Below are positions 24,670 to 36,300 of a DNA stretch of 64,000 nt, piece after piece (the stretch's first letter is position 1; every line of letters begins with the position of its first letter). The notes beneath the pieces are model-generated. The model had not been told where the DNA came from and did no database searches. It worked only from the letters and a program-made list of their open reading frames with translations. Location: contig NC_133529.1 of assembly GCF_048544455.1 (NCBI RefSeq), positions 56,766,271 to 56,830,270 of the forward strand, written 5' to 3'. Source of the DNA: Silene latifolia (lineage: Eukaryota; Streptophyta; Magnoliopsida; Caryophyllales; Caryophyllaceae). The translations under genes were made by a program, and so were the position numbers.

Positions 24670-24945
24670 AGCATGACTCGATCGAGTGGGACTGACTTGA
24701 TCGGGTGGGTTTTTGATGATTTTGAGTCCAGAATCGTGTTTTTGGGTACTCGATCGAGTAACTAGGGGTACTCGATCGAGTATGGGGTCACTCGATCGAG
24801 TAGCTACTCGGTCGAGTATGTAAGAGATCAGAAGGTTTGTTTGGGGTCTGATGTTTGGGTACTCGATCGAGTATGTTGGGCACTCGATCGAGTAGCCCGT
24901 TACTCGATCGAGTGTGTGTGGGAACTCGATCGAGTAGGTTCTGGG
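24670..24945. repeat. CTCGATCGAG palindromes in the E2 leader
   Basis: About eight perfect copies plus variants (CTTGATCGGG, CTCGGTCGAG) lie between the PBS and the gag start at 25016. The equivalent region of E5 is 51714-52022. Confidence 0.8.
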
Positions 24946-25015
24946 CAGCGTGTTTTCATGTTTTGAGGTTTAGTACGTGTGTTTATGTCTACCCTTTCTT
25001 ATATATAGTTTCAAG

Positions 25016-25960
25016 ATGCCGCCCAAGAAGACTGCTTTGTATGCGAGAGCTGAGCTTATGAACATAGATGACATCGTTAAGATGTTAGAGCATCAGGATG
25101 CTCTCACTGAGGCTTTAAAGACTGTGGGGAAAGATAAGGATAAGGATAAGGAGAAGGAGGTTGATCATTCTAAAATCAGCCTATATATCGCGAGGTTTAA
25201 CCCGAAAGAGTACAAGGGAGTTGGGGAGCCTAACCTTCTTGATAGTTGGCTGAGAGAGATGGAGAACATATTAGATTTGGTTCTTGTCTCCGATGAGATG
25301 AGAGTGGAACATGCTTGCGTTCTATCCGAGGGAGGCGGTGCAAGTGGTGGGATACGGTGAAAGTGAGTGCTAAGGAGATATATACAAACCAAGGTTTACC
25401 TGCTATACCTTGGGAGGAGTTTCGAAATTTGTGAGGAAGGAGTTTGTACGGAACATGTGAGGAGTAAGTTGAGGGAAGAGTTTGACAGTTTTAAGATAAC
25501 CGCTGAGATGTCTGTGGCCGAGTACTACAGGCAATTCAATGAGAAGTCTAGGTATGCTGAGGATATGGGTTTGAGTGAGGAGAACCTGGCGTTGAGGTTT
25601 GAGAGGGGGTTGACTCCTAAGATTATGGATAAGTTACCCGTGGGAGTCCTTACCGATGTTAAGGAAGCTTATGAGAGGGTGGGGGAGAGCCGAGAGGTTG
25701 GTGGAGATGGCTCAGGAGAGGTTAGGTGGTGAGAAGAGGAAGTCTGAGAGCGAGGGTGGTGGCCAATCTAAATCACAAGAAAGGCAACCACAATCAGTCT
25801 AAGGGATTTTCTTCTGGGTCAGGGTTCAGTGCTGGGGCTTCCTTTGGGCACGGCCGTGGAAGTGTTAGTGGTAGTTGAGGAGTGACCTGCTATAGCTGTG
25901 GTGGTGTAGGCCACAAGAGACATGAGTGCACAAGTGCACCAGGATCTTTCCAGAGACCCG
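25016..25960 (+). pseudogene. E2 gag, frameshifted
   Basis: Starts at ATG 25016 (protein begins MPPKK) with ISLYIARFNPKEYKG, a retrotransposon-gag-type domain; the middle part (25440-25730) has AEYYRQFNEKSRYAEDMGLS and the LRFERGLTPKIMDKLPVGVL block. A CCHC zinc knuckle, CYSCGGVGHKRHEC, is encoded near 25890-25935. Frame breaks lie near 25345, 25430 and 25680, and a stop lies at about 25877. Comparison with E5 suggests that several breaks fall at CTG or CAG triplets. In the intact family this is the nucleocapsid/capsid precursor. Confidence 0.85.
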
Positions 25961-26224
25961 CACGTAACTTCGCGAGCAAAATGACCGGGCCGGATCATGG
26001 CCAAACCGGGAAGTCGAGTTACAGTGAGTGGAGGCAACCGCAACGGCGGTAATTCTTATCGAAACCACCAACGAACAACAACAACAATCAAGGGTCGGGT
26101 GCTAAGCGACCACATCGGCCAAGATCTTGTCCAGGGAGGTGGGCGGAAGACCGATGTGGCAAGTTATTCATGATGGAGAAGAAAGCGGTGAGGAAGATGC
26201 GCACGTTATCACCTAGGTACTTTT

Positions 26225-26617
26225 CTTGTAAATGGTATTCCTACCTTTGTTTTGTTTGATTCGGGGGCTTCTCAGTCGTTTGTGTCTTCGAGTCATGTTA
26301 AACAGTTGGGTTTGAGGGTATATGAGTCTGTTAGTGAGCGAGTTTTTATACCTTCGGGTGAGTCTGTATCATGTGGGAGATTGTTTAGAGATGTATCTAT
26401 GATAGTTGGGCAAGTTGATCTACCAGTAGACTTGCTAGAGTTTCCTTTTGACGGTTTTGAGATGATAGTCGGGATGGATTGGTTAGGAAAGTATAAAGCT
26501 AAGATAGACTGTCATCAAAAGAAAGTGTCTTTAAGAGGTCCTAAGGGTGTTAGTGTGTCTTATCGTGGGTTTCTAGTCAAACCCAAAGTTAAGTTGATTG
26601 CAAAATTATCACCTTGA
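26225..26617 (+). pseudogene. E2 protease domain
   Basis: Retropepsin-like domain with the active site FDSGAS (near 26255) intact, followed by SFVSSSHVKQLGL, then a hydrophobic segment and [14 protein letters not shown]. This is the normal order for chromovirus aspartic protease. The frame is open for 121 residues here but disconnected from gag and RT by frameshifts on both sides. Confidence 0.85.
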
Positions 26618-26629
26618 AGTCTTATCCGA

Positions 26630-28067
26630 GGAAGGGATGTCCTTTGATCTTGTGCCATGTGAGAGATGACCGGATAGAGAGTCCGACGATTGATGCGATA
26701 CGGGTGGTGGTGGGGAGTTTGCCGATGTTTTTCCGACGAGATTAGGGTTGCCACCAAAGAGGGAGATAGATTTCACCGTTGAGTTGAAACCGGGGACGGG
26801 GCCAATCTCTAAGGCACCGTATCGGATGGGTCCTAAGGAGATGGAGGAGCTTAGGAAGCAGTTGGATGATTTGATAGAGAAGGGATACATTAGACCAAGT
26901 GTATCGCCGTGGGGAGCACCGGTTCTTTTCGTGAAGAAGAAAGATGGGAGTTTGAGGTTATGCATAGATTACGGGGAGTCGAACCGAGTGACGATAAAGA
27001 ACAAGTATCCTTTGCCAAGGATAGATGACTGTTTGATCGGTTGAGTGGTGCATCGGTCTTTTCTAAGATTGATTTGAGGTCGGGGTACCATCAGGTGAAG
27101 ATTAGAGAGGTGGACATACCAAAGACAGCTTTCACGTCGAGGTATGGCCATTATGAGTATGTGGTGATGCCGTTTGGGTTGTCTAATGCACCGGCAGTGT
27201 TTATGGATTTGATGAATAGAATCTTCAGACAGTTCTTGGACCAGTTTGTAGTGGTATTTATCGATGACATCTTAGTCTACTCTAAGACTAAGGAGGAGCA
27301 TGAGGACCATCTGAGGATCGTGTTGCAAACTTTGAGGGATCATGAGTTGTATGCTAAGCTGTCCAAGTGTGAGTTCTGGTTAGAGAAAGTTGCTTTTCCG
27401 GGGCATGTGATCTCTAAAGATGGGGTAGTTTGTGGATCCGCGAAGATAGAAGAAAGTGACAAAGTGGGAAGCACCAAAGAATGTTGCCGAGGTTAGGAGT
27501 TTCTTGGGTTTAGCTGGATACTACAGACGGTACGTGAAAGATTTCTCCAAGATAGCTAGACCTATGACAGCGTTGATGAGGAAAGAGAACATGTTTCGTT
27601 GGGATGAGAGTTGTGAGACGGCGTTCCAAACATTAAAGGAGCGTTTGACCACGCTCTGTCTTAGCATTACTGAAGGGACCGAGAACTTTGAGGTTTATAC
27701 GGATGCCTCGAAGAATGGGTTGGGATGTGTGTTGATGCAGAATGGTAAAGTGATTGCCTATGCTTCTAGGCAATTGAAGCCTTATGAGGAGAACTACCCT
27801 ACTCATGATCTGGAGTTGGGTGCAGTGGTGTTTGCTCTCAAGATTTGGAGACATTACCTTTATGGAGTAATCTTTAAGGTATTTTTCGATCACAAGAGTC
27901 TCAAGTACATCTTCACTCAGAAGGAGTTGAACATGAGACAGAGGAGGTGGATGGAGTGGATTGGCGATTATGACATGGAAATCATCTACCATGAAGGGAA
28001 GGCCAATGTTGTAGTTGATGCTTTGAGTAGGAAGAGTGTACATTCTCGTATGCAGCTCTATCTTTGA
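26630..28067 (+). pseudogene. E2 reverse transcriptase and RNase H
   Basis: RT motifs in order: [54 protein letters not shown] and the catalytic [10 protein letters not shown]. The connection and RNase H follow, with [39 protein letters not shown] and [19 protein letters not shown]. The region is carried by three overlapping frames (26748-27044, 27041-27496 and 27456-28067), so at least two 1-2 nt indels are present. Catalytic Asp residues of RT are present. In E5 the same region lacks about 37 residues before EEMEELRKQ, so E2 is the more complete copy. Confidence 0.9.
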
Positions 28068-28189
28068 TGAGGTGAGAGATGAGGTAGCGAGCTTTGGGAT
28101 ACATATGATGCAGAAAGGAGATGCCATGGGTGATATGACAAAGATACGACTTGAGTTTTATGATGATATTCGAGGTAAGCGGCGTTGGA

Positions 28190-29598
28190 CCCCAAGATAG
28201 TGGAGTGGAGAGTGGAGTAGAAAGGGACAGTGTCCGGTTTTATTCATACGGATGGTAGTTTGAGGTTTGATGGTAGGTGGTGTGTTCCTAATGATGAGGA
28301 GTTGAAAAAGACTATCATGACAGAGGCATATTGCACACCATATTCAAGTACATCCGGTGGTGACAAGCTATACAAGGATTTGAAGAAAACGTTTTGGTGG
28401 CCTGGGATGAAGAAAGAGACAACCGAGTTTGTGTCCCGTTGTTTGACATGCGAGAGAGTTAAAGGGGAACAATGACGACCACAAGGTAAGATTCAGTCTT
28501 TAGAGGTACCTGAGTGGAAGTGGGAATCCATTTCCATGGACTTCATTGTGGGTTTGCCAAAGAGTCAACAAGGTAACAACATGATTTGGGTAATAGTGGA
28601 TCGACTGACCAAGTCAACTCACTTTGTTCCAATGAAAGATACATGGACTAAGGTACAATTGGCTATGGCCTATCAAAAGAACGTTCTTAAGTTACATGGA
28701 GTCCCTAAGGACATAGTGTCAGAGATGCGAGGTTTATATCGAGGTTTTGGAAGGAGTTGCAGGAATCGTTAGGAACAACTTTGAAGATGAGTACAAACAT
28801 TTCATCCCTGCGAGACGGGCGATCGAGAGAACAATCAAGACTCTTGAGGATATGTTGCGAGCTTATGTGATGGATTTTGGTGGTAGCTGGGAGCAGAGGT
28901 TGGACTTGATAGAATTTTCTTACAATAATGACTATCACACTAGTATTGGTATGGCACCGTTTGAGGCTTTGTATGGGAGAAGATGTAGGAGTCCAATCTG
29001 TTGGGACGATAGTCTTTGAGGCAAAGTGGTTTTAGGACCAGAGATGGTGCATGAGATGGTGGAACAGATTAAGATGATCAGGGAACGGATGAGAGCAGCT
29101 CAGGATCGACAAAAGAGTTATGCAGATCTACATCGCCGGGATATAGAGTTTCAGGTTGGGGATAAGGTTCTTCTGAAAGTGTCTCCTATGCGTGGGGTTA
29201 TGAGATTTGGGAAGAAAGGCAAGCTAAGTCAGAAGTTTATAGGGCCGTATGAGATCTTAGAGCGGGTTGGGGAAGTTGCATATCGTCTGGCTTTACCAGC
29301 TGCATTAGAGAGAGTGCATAATGTGTTTCATGTATCGCAACTGCGGAAGTATGTGAGTGACCCGTCACATGTGTTAGAGGCCGAGAACTTAGAGCTAGAT
29401 GAGTCCTTATCATATCTTGAGGTGCCTAAACAGATTCTAGACAGAAAGGTTAGAAAGACTAGGAGTGGTGAGACGAGTTCGCTCAAGATCCTTTGGTCTA
29501 ACCACGAGACCGAGGAAGCTACATGGGAGCCAGAGGAGGCTATGAAAGAGCGTTACCCTTTCCTTTTTGATCAGGTATGTATGGTTACGGGGACGTAA
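28190..29598 (+). pseudogene. E2 integrase and C-terminal chromodomain
   Basis: The zinc-binding region has the CLTC pair (near 28440), but the two His positions of the HHCC motif appear replaced. The core shows MDFIVGLPKSQQGNNMIWV and the DRLTKSTHFVPM phrase; the second Asp region is frame-disrupted near 28725, and the frame resumes with [19 protein letters not shown]. The C-terminal part (29026-29598, 190 residues) ends with a chromodomain-like segment containing VPKQILDRKVRKTR and LKILWSNHETEEATWEPEE (about 29410-29560). That places E2 among chromoviruses. Breaks mean no intact integrase is predicted from this sequence as given. Confidence 0.88.
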
Positions 29599-29819
29599 CC
29601 TTGTTTCTTTTAGGGGGGTAGGAGATGATCACGAACAGTTTTTAAGAGTTTTATACCCCTTTTATATGTTGTGTCGGGATGTTTGTCGGGATGAGTTGGG
29701 TTAGTAACATGTTTTATGTTGAATTTTGTTTGATTGTTGAGTCGGGAATGTTATGGGAGTACCTTTGTTTAGTAGTGGTTTGAACTTCGGGGACAAAGTT
29801 CCTTTTAAGGAGGGAAGAC

Positions 29820-31156
29820 TGTAATACTCCGTATTTATAAGTCTTGGGGTACTCTATCGAGTAGGCCTTACTCTGTCGAGTAAGGGTAAGTTGCGTTTTA
29901 GAAAAGTTTCGACTGTTGGGTACTCGATCGAGTAGGGGCACTCGATCGAGTAAGGGGTACTCGATCGAGTACCTCGGGTACTCGATCGAGTAAAGGTTTT
30001 TACGGGAGTTTTCTCGGGTTTTGTTAATTATGCGATGAAGGTATATAAGCTTTGTCGTCATTATTCTAAATCACTTTTGCAAAACCTAAATTACTGTTTA
30101 AGAGAGAAAGCAAGCAAGTTCTTCATCCTAATCGCATTATTACCAATACCCGGAGTTTGGAAGGTCAGTTCTTAGCGTTGATTATACCGTTGAGTTCCTT
30201 GCGTCGAGGGTAAGATCTATGTACCCTTTTTATTGTCTTTCCTTTGATTTGGTTAAACCCTAATTTAGAGATTTGGGGGTTTATGTGTAGTATGTGATTT
30301 GGTAGCCTTTATATGTTGTATGATAGGAGGAGGGTTCATAGAGGAAGCTTTTTGATTCGTGAGAGAGACCGTCGATTGTGTGCTTACAGGTAGGATTTCC
30401 TACTCGTATTAGTCCCATAATGGGATGTTGGTTGATGTATTGAGATTGATTATTTGATATAGTAATTGTATTGTGACGGTTGTGATTGCGATAGTGATTG
30501 TGATTGTTGTACGTGGTTCGCGAGGCGTGGCCTCTACCTGAGTGGGGTCACTTGCGGGAGTGACTTCACGCCCTAGTTTCGCCTTCTGTGGAACCCGCCA
30601 CGGAAGGGATGTGCACATTAATGGACAGGGTTATCGCTCACTATGCGGAGCGGGGATTTGGTGGGTACGGTGCGGTCCCCCATTTGGCGTGGTAGTCCAG
30701 TGGACGATCGAGTGATTGAGATGATTGGAATTGGTTAGTTGTGTGTGTGTGACAGTTAAGCTGTCTGTTTATCTTATTGTTAATATATATATTGAGTTGT
30801 GTGATTAGTACTGACCCCGGTGTTGTTTTGTAAACCTGCGGTGATCCATTCGGGGATGGTGAGCAGATATTGAGCGGTATTGAGATGAGTCTTTGGGATA
30901 TTTGGGATTGCCACGACGATGATAGGAGTCTTCTTTGTAGCTTATTAGTTATTTACATTTCGATTAGAAAGTCGGTTTGAGAACATGTATCGTACTTTTG
31001 GTTTGGTTTTGAGAATTGTAACTCTTCGCTAAGTATTTATAATTAAACGTTGTTTCTTCATTGTTATTTGATTATCATTGCCTCGGGTAACCGAGATGGT
31101 AATATCTTCATACCTGAGTGGTCCTGGTAAGGCACTTGGAGTATGGGGGTGTTACA
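29820..31156 (+). repeat. E2 3' LTR
   Basis: 1,337 bp, 39 bp shorter than the 5' LTR. Most differences are short losses or scrambles at CAG or CTG, for example TTTCTGACCTGTTGG against TTTCGACTGTTGG and ACTCAGTATT against ACTCGTATT. The purine tract AAGGAGGGAAGA precedes it at 29807-29818. Confidence 0.9.
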
Positions 31157-33292
31157 GTTACTTCCTCACTCTTTATTAAATTTGGCTTTCGAGTTGGAAA
31201 TAATAATTATTATTCTTACCTTTATGGAACAAATCATTTTGAGCTTTGCGAAATAAAATTTATTTGGCTTGTTTCGAAAGTGAAATTATTTTTAAAAGCC
31301 CTGTTTCAATTGTTTCGGTTTTGAACTCGACTTTGACTCAATTTTTAAGTCAAGAAAAAAATAAATAAATTAACATACAAACCTACAATTCTACAAACCC
31401 TATTAATCAAACAAATACACGGCTCTTTAATATTCATTGTACACTTTCCCTTAATTTGGTCTTCCTCATCCTCACATATAAACCTTCTGTTTTGCCTTTG
31501 CTTTCTTGCTCGACAATCGGTCTTGCCCGTGAAGAGTAAGGCTTATCGACCTCATATCTCACCATCGGACTTTTGTCTTCCCTCTTTCATACATGTAAGT
31601 GTTTCATACAAATTCGTTTGGCTGATTTTATAACCTAATTTCGTTTTAAAAGTTACATATCGTCTACCCCTATTACCTAAATATTGATCGGGGTTGTAAG
31701 AGTGGGGTGTTTGTTGGTTTTGGGGTACATGTGATGATTTTATTAAAGGCTGTGCTAGTCTTTATGGAAGTAATTATATATATTTTCGTTGGTATGTCCG
31801 TTTTCTCCTTTGAAACGGGTCGCTTAGCAGGGGGTCACAAGGGTCAGAGTATGGTGTTAGTCATAAAAGAATTCAGTGTTCATTGGTGAGTGACTATATA
31901 ATTCACTATGGAAAGTTACACATAAACTACTAGGCTGACATGCTAATGAAATTGCTGATGCACTTCGTTAATCAAGAAAAGTCTATGGGTTAATATATCT
32001 TGTTTTGGCTGGTGAGTATCAAGTTGCGTAATGGGAAATTGATAATTGATATTAATCAAGAGATAATGGTGGTTATTAAGTCATAGTAGTTTACATTGGG
32101 TTTGGTTGAGACTAGAGGCAAAATGATTTGGCTGGAATTTAATAATTATTGTGTTACCTTGATTTCGAGATGGGCTGTCTACACTATGAGTGTTTTGAGC
32201 TAGTTTACAGAATAGTGAGTCTATGTAGAAAGTTGGGGTTATTTTCATATTGAATGGAGTAGTAATTAAGCTAGGCTGGATTGACCGTCTCAAGAGGTAA
32301 GGACTTTTACCCTTTTTAAAATTAAGAGCATGTTCGGATTAACTTTTAAGTTGTTTCTATAATATTTTAACATCCATGAATTTCTACTTGCACTTCTAAA
32401 TTTTGAATATTACACATTGGAATGGTTTCGGCTCAAGCCGCTTTTGAAAATTTGGTTTTCTTCTGGTCTAGAAGGTTTAAGGTCGTCTTTGACGCTCCTG
32501 GGATTCTGTCCCGAAAATTTAACTCTTGGCCCGAGTTCATTTGGGTGGGGATTGTCCGCCCCCCACTCGCTATGTAGTTAGACTTTCTCCTTTGGCGATT
32601 CCATCCTACCGACTGTCCAAATGTGAGAGGTGCGCACTTTTATGAGTCTAACAAAGCACAGGTGGTGCCTCTAGACCGTGTCAAGGGTAGGACCTTGGCA
32701 CACAGGTGGTGAAAGTTATGGATTTCGAACGATTTAATAATTGTTATTGGATTTACGATAATGTTGGTTTTGGAAATATAATTCTTTCTTACTGGTTTTT
32801 GGAGCTTGTAAAGTTTATAATAATATTGTTCTATGAATTTATCATTTCTCCTTATTTTCTCAAAAGTCGGCTTTTGCTGACGTCCTTATGTTTTGGGTCG
32901 TTCCCCCACTGGAACCTGTACCTATTTATGTTTTGGGTACAGTTGATAGGTACAATTGAGATGCTTGAGATGCTGCATGGGTGCATACTAGATCCGGGGA
33001 TTAGTACGAGCGTGGAAGGATTTTGAATAAAGACCCCGTCTTAATATATTTATAACTTTATAATATCGTTGGATTTGAATTTTATTTATTGTTTTAGATT
33101 TTGTAAGACTTAAATCTTCCGCTGCAACGTTTTAATTATTTCATAAAGTTTTGAGACATTTACTTTTTTTTTAAAGGTTGACTTTGTATTTATCTTGCAC
33201 TTGGCATTTTCAGCTAAGTGTGGAGTGACAGTCGTGAATTTTCCATCTCTGGTATCATCGTTTTGGTTATGAAAATTCAGGGCTGTTACAGT

Positions 33293-33305
33293 TGGTATCA
33301 GAGCC
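33293..33305 (+). other. E3 primer binding site (tRNA-Met)
   Basis: TGGTATCAGAGCC two bases after the end of the E3 5' LTR (GGCTGTTACA, ending 33290). Confidence 0.82.
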
Positions 33306-36300
33306 AAGATTTCCCACAATAAGTTTTACAAAATTTGAAACGAGTAAAAAAAAAAAAAAGAATCTCTTTTTAAATTTTCAAAAAAAAAAAAATTAAACTA
33401 AATGTATGAGTAAGGGTAGGATGGGTAGCATTGCATATGCATGAGTTTGTTTTATATATGAATTCGGTTCACTATTGTATTATTACTGCTAGCTAGCTAA
33501 GTAAACTTACATGATACCTATTCCATCGAATCAGGCTAATTGTCTTGCAGAATTGTTACGATTGGTTGGTTTTGAAAGAACAAGTGGTTAGAAGGATTGT
33601 CTTGTATATAAAGACTAATTGAGTGTACTTTTTTTTTCCCTTTCATAAAAGTGAGATATATTAATTGTGGTGGAGTTTATATATCCAAAACTTTTTATAC
33701 CAAGTTACATTGAGGTCTTATAGATATTCTGATTTAGGGGGAATTTGAAAATTTGGGTTATAAAAGACCCCCGAGGTAAATGATTTAGTTTGCGTATATA
33801 AGTCTATATATAGACAATCATTATGGAGATTACGAAGGTGAAATACGTGTTGATTTCCTACCTACCCGCTTGGAATGTTATTAGAAATGATATGATTATG
33901 TACGGAGAAATAATATCATATATGAGGTGAGTAAGTGAGCTTATGATTAACTAATCTTACATATTACATTTACTTAGGGTTCTCGAACCTTGTTATGTGT
34001 GGTAAGGAGTGGTTAGGTTGTGAAACCACCTTAATCGCACCCTTCAATTAAATGCATCTGATAGTGGAGATAATTACACAACTTGGGATTACCTTAGAGT
34101 ATTTAAATAAAGAATGAAATGGGAGTTAAGACCCTTAGTGTTCTGTATAATGAAGAGTAAGATCGAAAAAAAAGGGTGTAGATGTGTAAGGGAGCTGTAA
34201 TTAATTTTGGACCTTATGGAGGCAATAAACAAGTTATAAGAGCTTTTCCTATATTTTACTTTGAATAGTCAACTTGAGTATAGATTTTAGCCGAGCTTGA
34301 TGGAAAATAGAATGAGATAAGCGATGTGGAGTATAAGTTAGTGATGTGGAGCACGAGAACATACATGCGATAAGAATGATATACAACAATGTATGGTGAC
34401 TAAACTAAACTAAAAGATTATGGTACTTTGATGTCGTTTGGGTTGTCTCATGAGTGTCAGCTATTTCGTTGATCGTTCCATCTGGTATGTTTGATAAGAT
34501 ACTATATAAAAAAAATGTTATATATTGATGAATCATGGTAAAGAATTTTTCGAATTTTTTTTTTGGTTGATCAATATAGGTTCAGTTTGTTTTTCAATAA
34601 ATTGGCATTGGATTTGGATTGTATTCCTGATGTTGTCATGTAAGGTATAAATAATTTGTTTTTAGTATGCACCTATATGGTTCATGCTCTCTGAAAGTGG
34701 GTTGATCAGCTTGCTTTACTATTTAAGTGTTCAACAAATGTTAAGACGAAGTCTTACAAGTTATATTTTTGCCACTGAATGACCCCATCCACATGAGATA
34801 GTGAATATGACTCGTTTTGTCTACTCTTTTGATGAGTAATTGGATTATGAATTATTTTATGCATTACACTGTGGTATTGTGGTGAGGCTTATTGTAATGT
34901 AACAATGGCTGGAAAATCATGTTAGTTGTGGTATGAGTAAAAGATGGGGTACGAATGAGTTTGCTTATACAATTAGGGCAATGATAAATCATGGGTGTGA
35001 GGCTGATAGGATAGCACTATGCTAGATTGGTTGTTAGTTATAAAAGAAATTGACTGTTGGTGATACTTGAGAGTACATGGGGTGTTCATTGAATTACGCC
35101 AACATAAAACGACAAGTGAGATGATACAGGTAGTGTTATGGTGGAAAAAAAAGGGATTGCATTCATTAGGTTGATATCATCATGGTTGACAGTTGGAAAT
35201 TATGGTGTAAAAATGAGAGATGTAACGTAGAAAATAGAATCCCGTTTTACGCATTGACATTGCTTGTGTTATTTACTTTGAAAGTTGGTTGGTATTGTTA
35301 TCGAATTCTCTTTCCCTTCGACCTGGGTAAGTGGGTGAGTAGTTTAGAGCCAGTCTTGTACTCCAAGCATTAAGTAGTTCTTTAAAGAACATTTGACAAT
35401 ATGATATTGATATTGAGGTGGATATTGGTGTGCCAAGTTATCTTAGTACGGTTCAGAGTGACCAAGGTTATTGAGTTATATATTATGAGTTTAGAAATGA
35501 TATTGAGATAGAAATATTGGGACAAGAATAGTTTTGGGGACTATAAACCAGTGAATGCTAGAATGATTTTGTGGAAAAACCTTTAAGGAAAAAAAAAAAC
35601 CAGAAAAAAAAGGGATGTATCATACTTGACTGATGACAACGAGTTATAAAAAGGATTAGGCACATTGGGACAAGACTATAAAATTTATAGTATAATGTTA
35701 GATGAAGTGAATTGATATTGGGACACCTCTTAAAATCATAGCAATGGATATGGTATCATATCTAGAGTCGGATACCTAGGGACTTCTAATTCAACGAGCC
35801 AGGAAGCTCAAACGCTTATTTCAATTAAATTAGAGTAAGTGAGAAGTAATGAAGTATCTTCAAGGTATTTAAGGAGTTCAACTCTCTCAAGAGTGCAGAA
35901 TGTATACATCAAGCTACAAGACTTTAGTGTATAGATGAACCTAACATACACTTTTGGGGTTATAAGAGAAATGTGGTAAAGAATAACCTTGAGATACGTG
36001 CAATAGGGGAACATTTGATGAGTTAGAGCGAGCAATATAAGACCAAACACACATACTGTGCATTTTATGATTAGAGATGAGGCCAAAGTTGGAAAGTCCG
36101 AAAATACTGAAAATACTGATGATAATAATAATAATAGTGTTGGTTTGGTCTATCATACATTTTAATCCCATTTATGCTGGGTGGAACATTAGAACACACT
36201 ACTAACTGTTGGATGTGATTCTATATTAAGTGAGAAAAGTTATGGTATTACATTAGCCAATTTAGGGGTCCTTAGTGAATGAGGAATGTAGTTTTTGAGC

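Larger units (their letters stand above)
22809..31156 (+). mobile_element. E2: full-length chromovirus-type Ty3/gypsy element, TSD GTTAC
   Basis: 8,348 bp, inserted in the 5' LTR of E3. LTRs are 22809-24184 (1,376 bp) and 29820-31156 (1,337 bp), starting TGTAATACTCCG and ending GTTACA. GTTAC flanks both ends (22804-22808 and 31157-31161), and the E3 LTR resumes directly after it, as shown by the uninterrupted copy at 38624 onward. Gene order gag-protease-RT-RNase H-integrase-chromodomain is that of a chromovirus, best fitting the Tekay/Del clade. All coding segments are present but broken by small indels. Confidence 0.93.

Noticed and set aside
31707..31889. 60-residue ORF conserved at 31707 and 39190
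   Set aside because: Both copies are in the two LTRs of E3; similarity follows from LTR duplication, and no family motif is seen.
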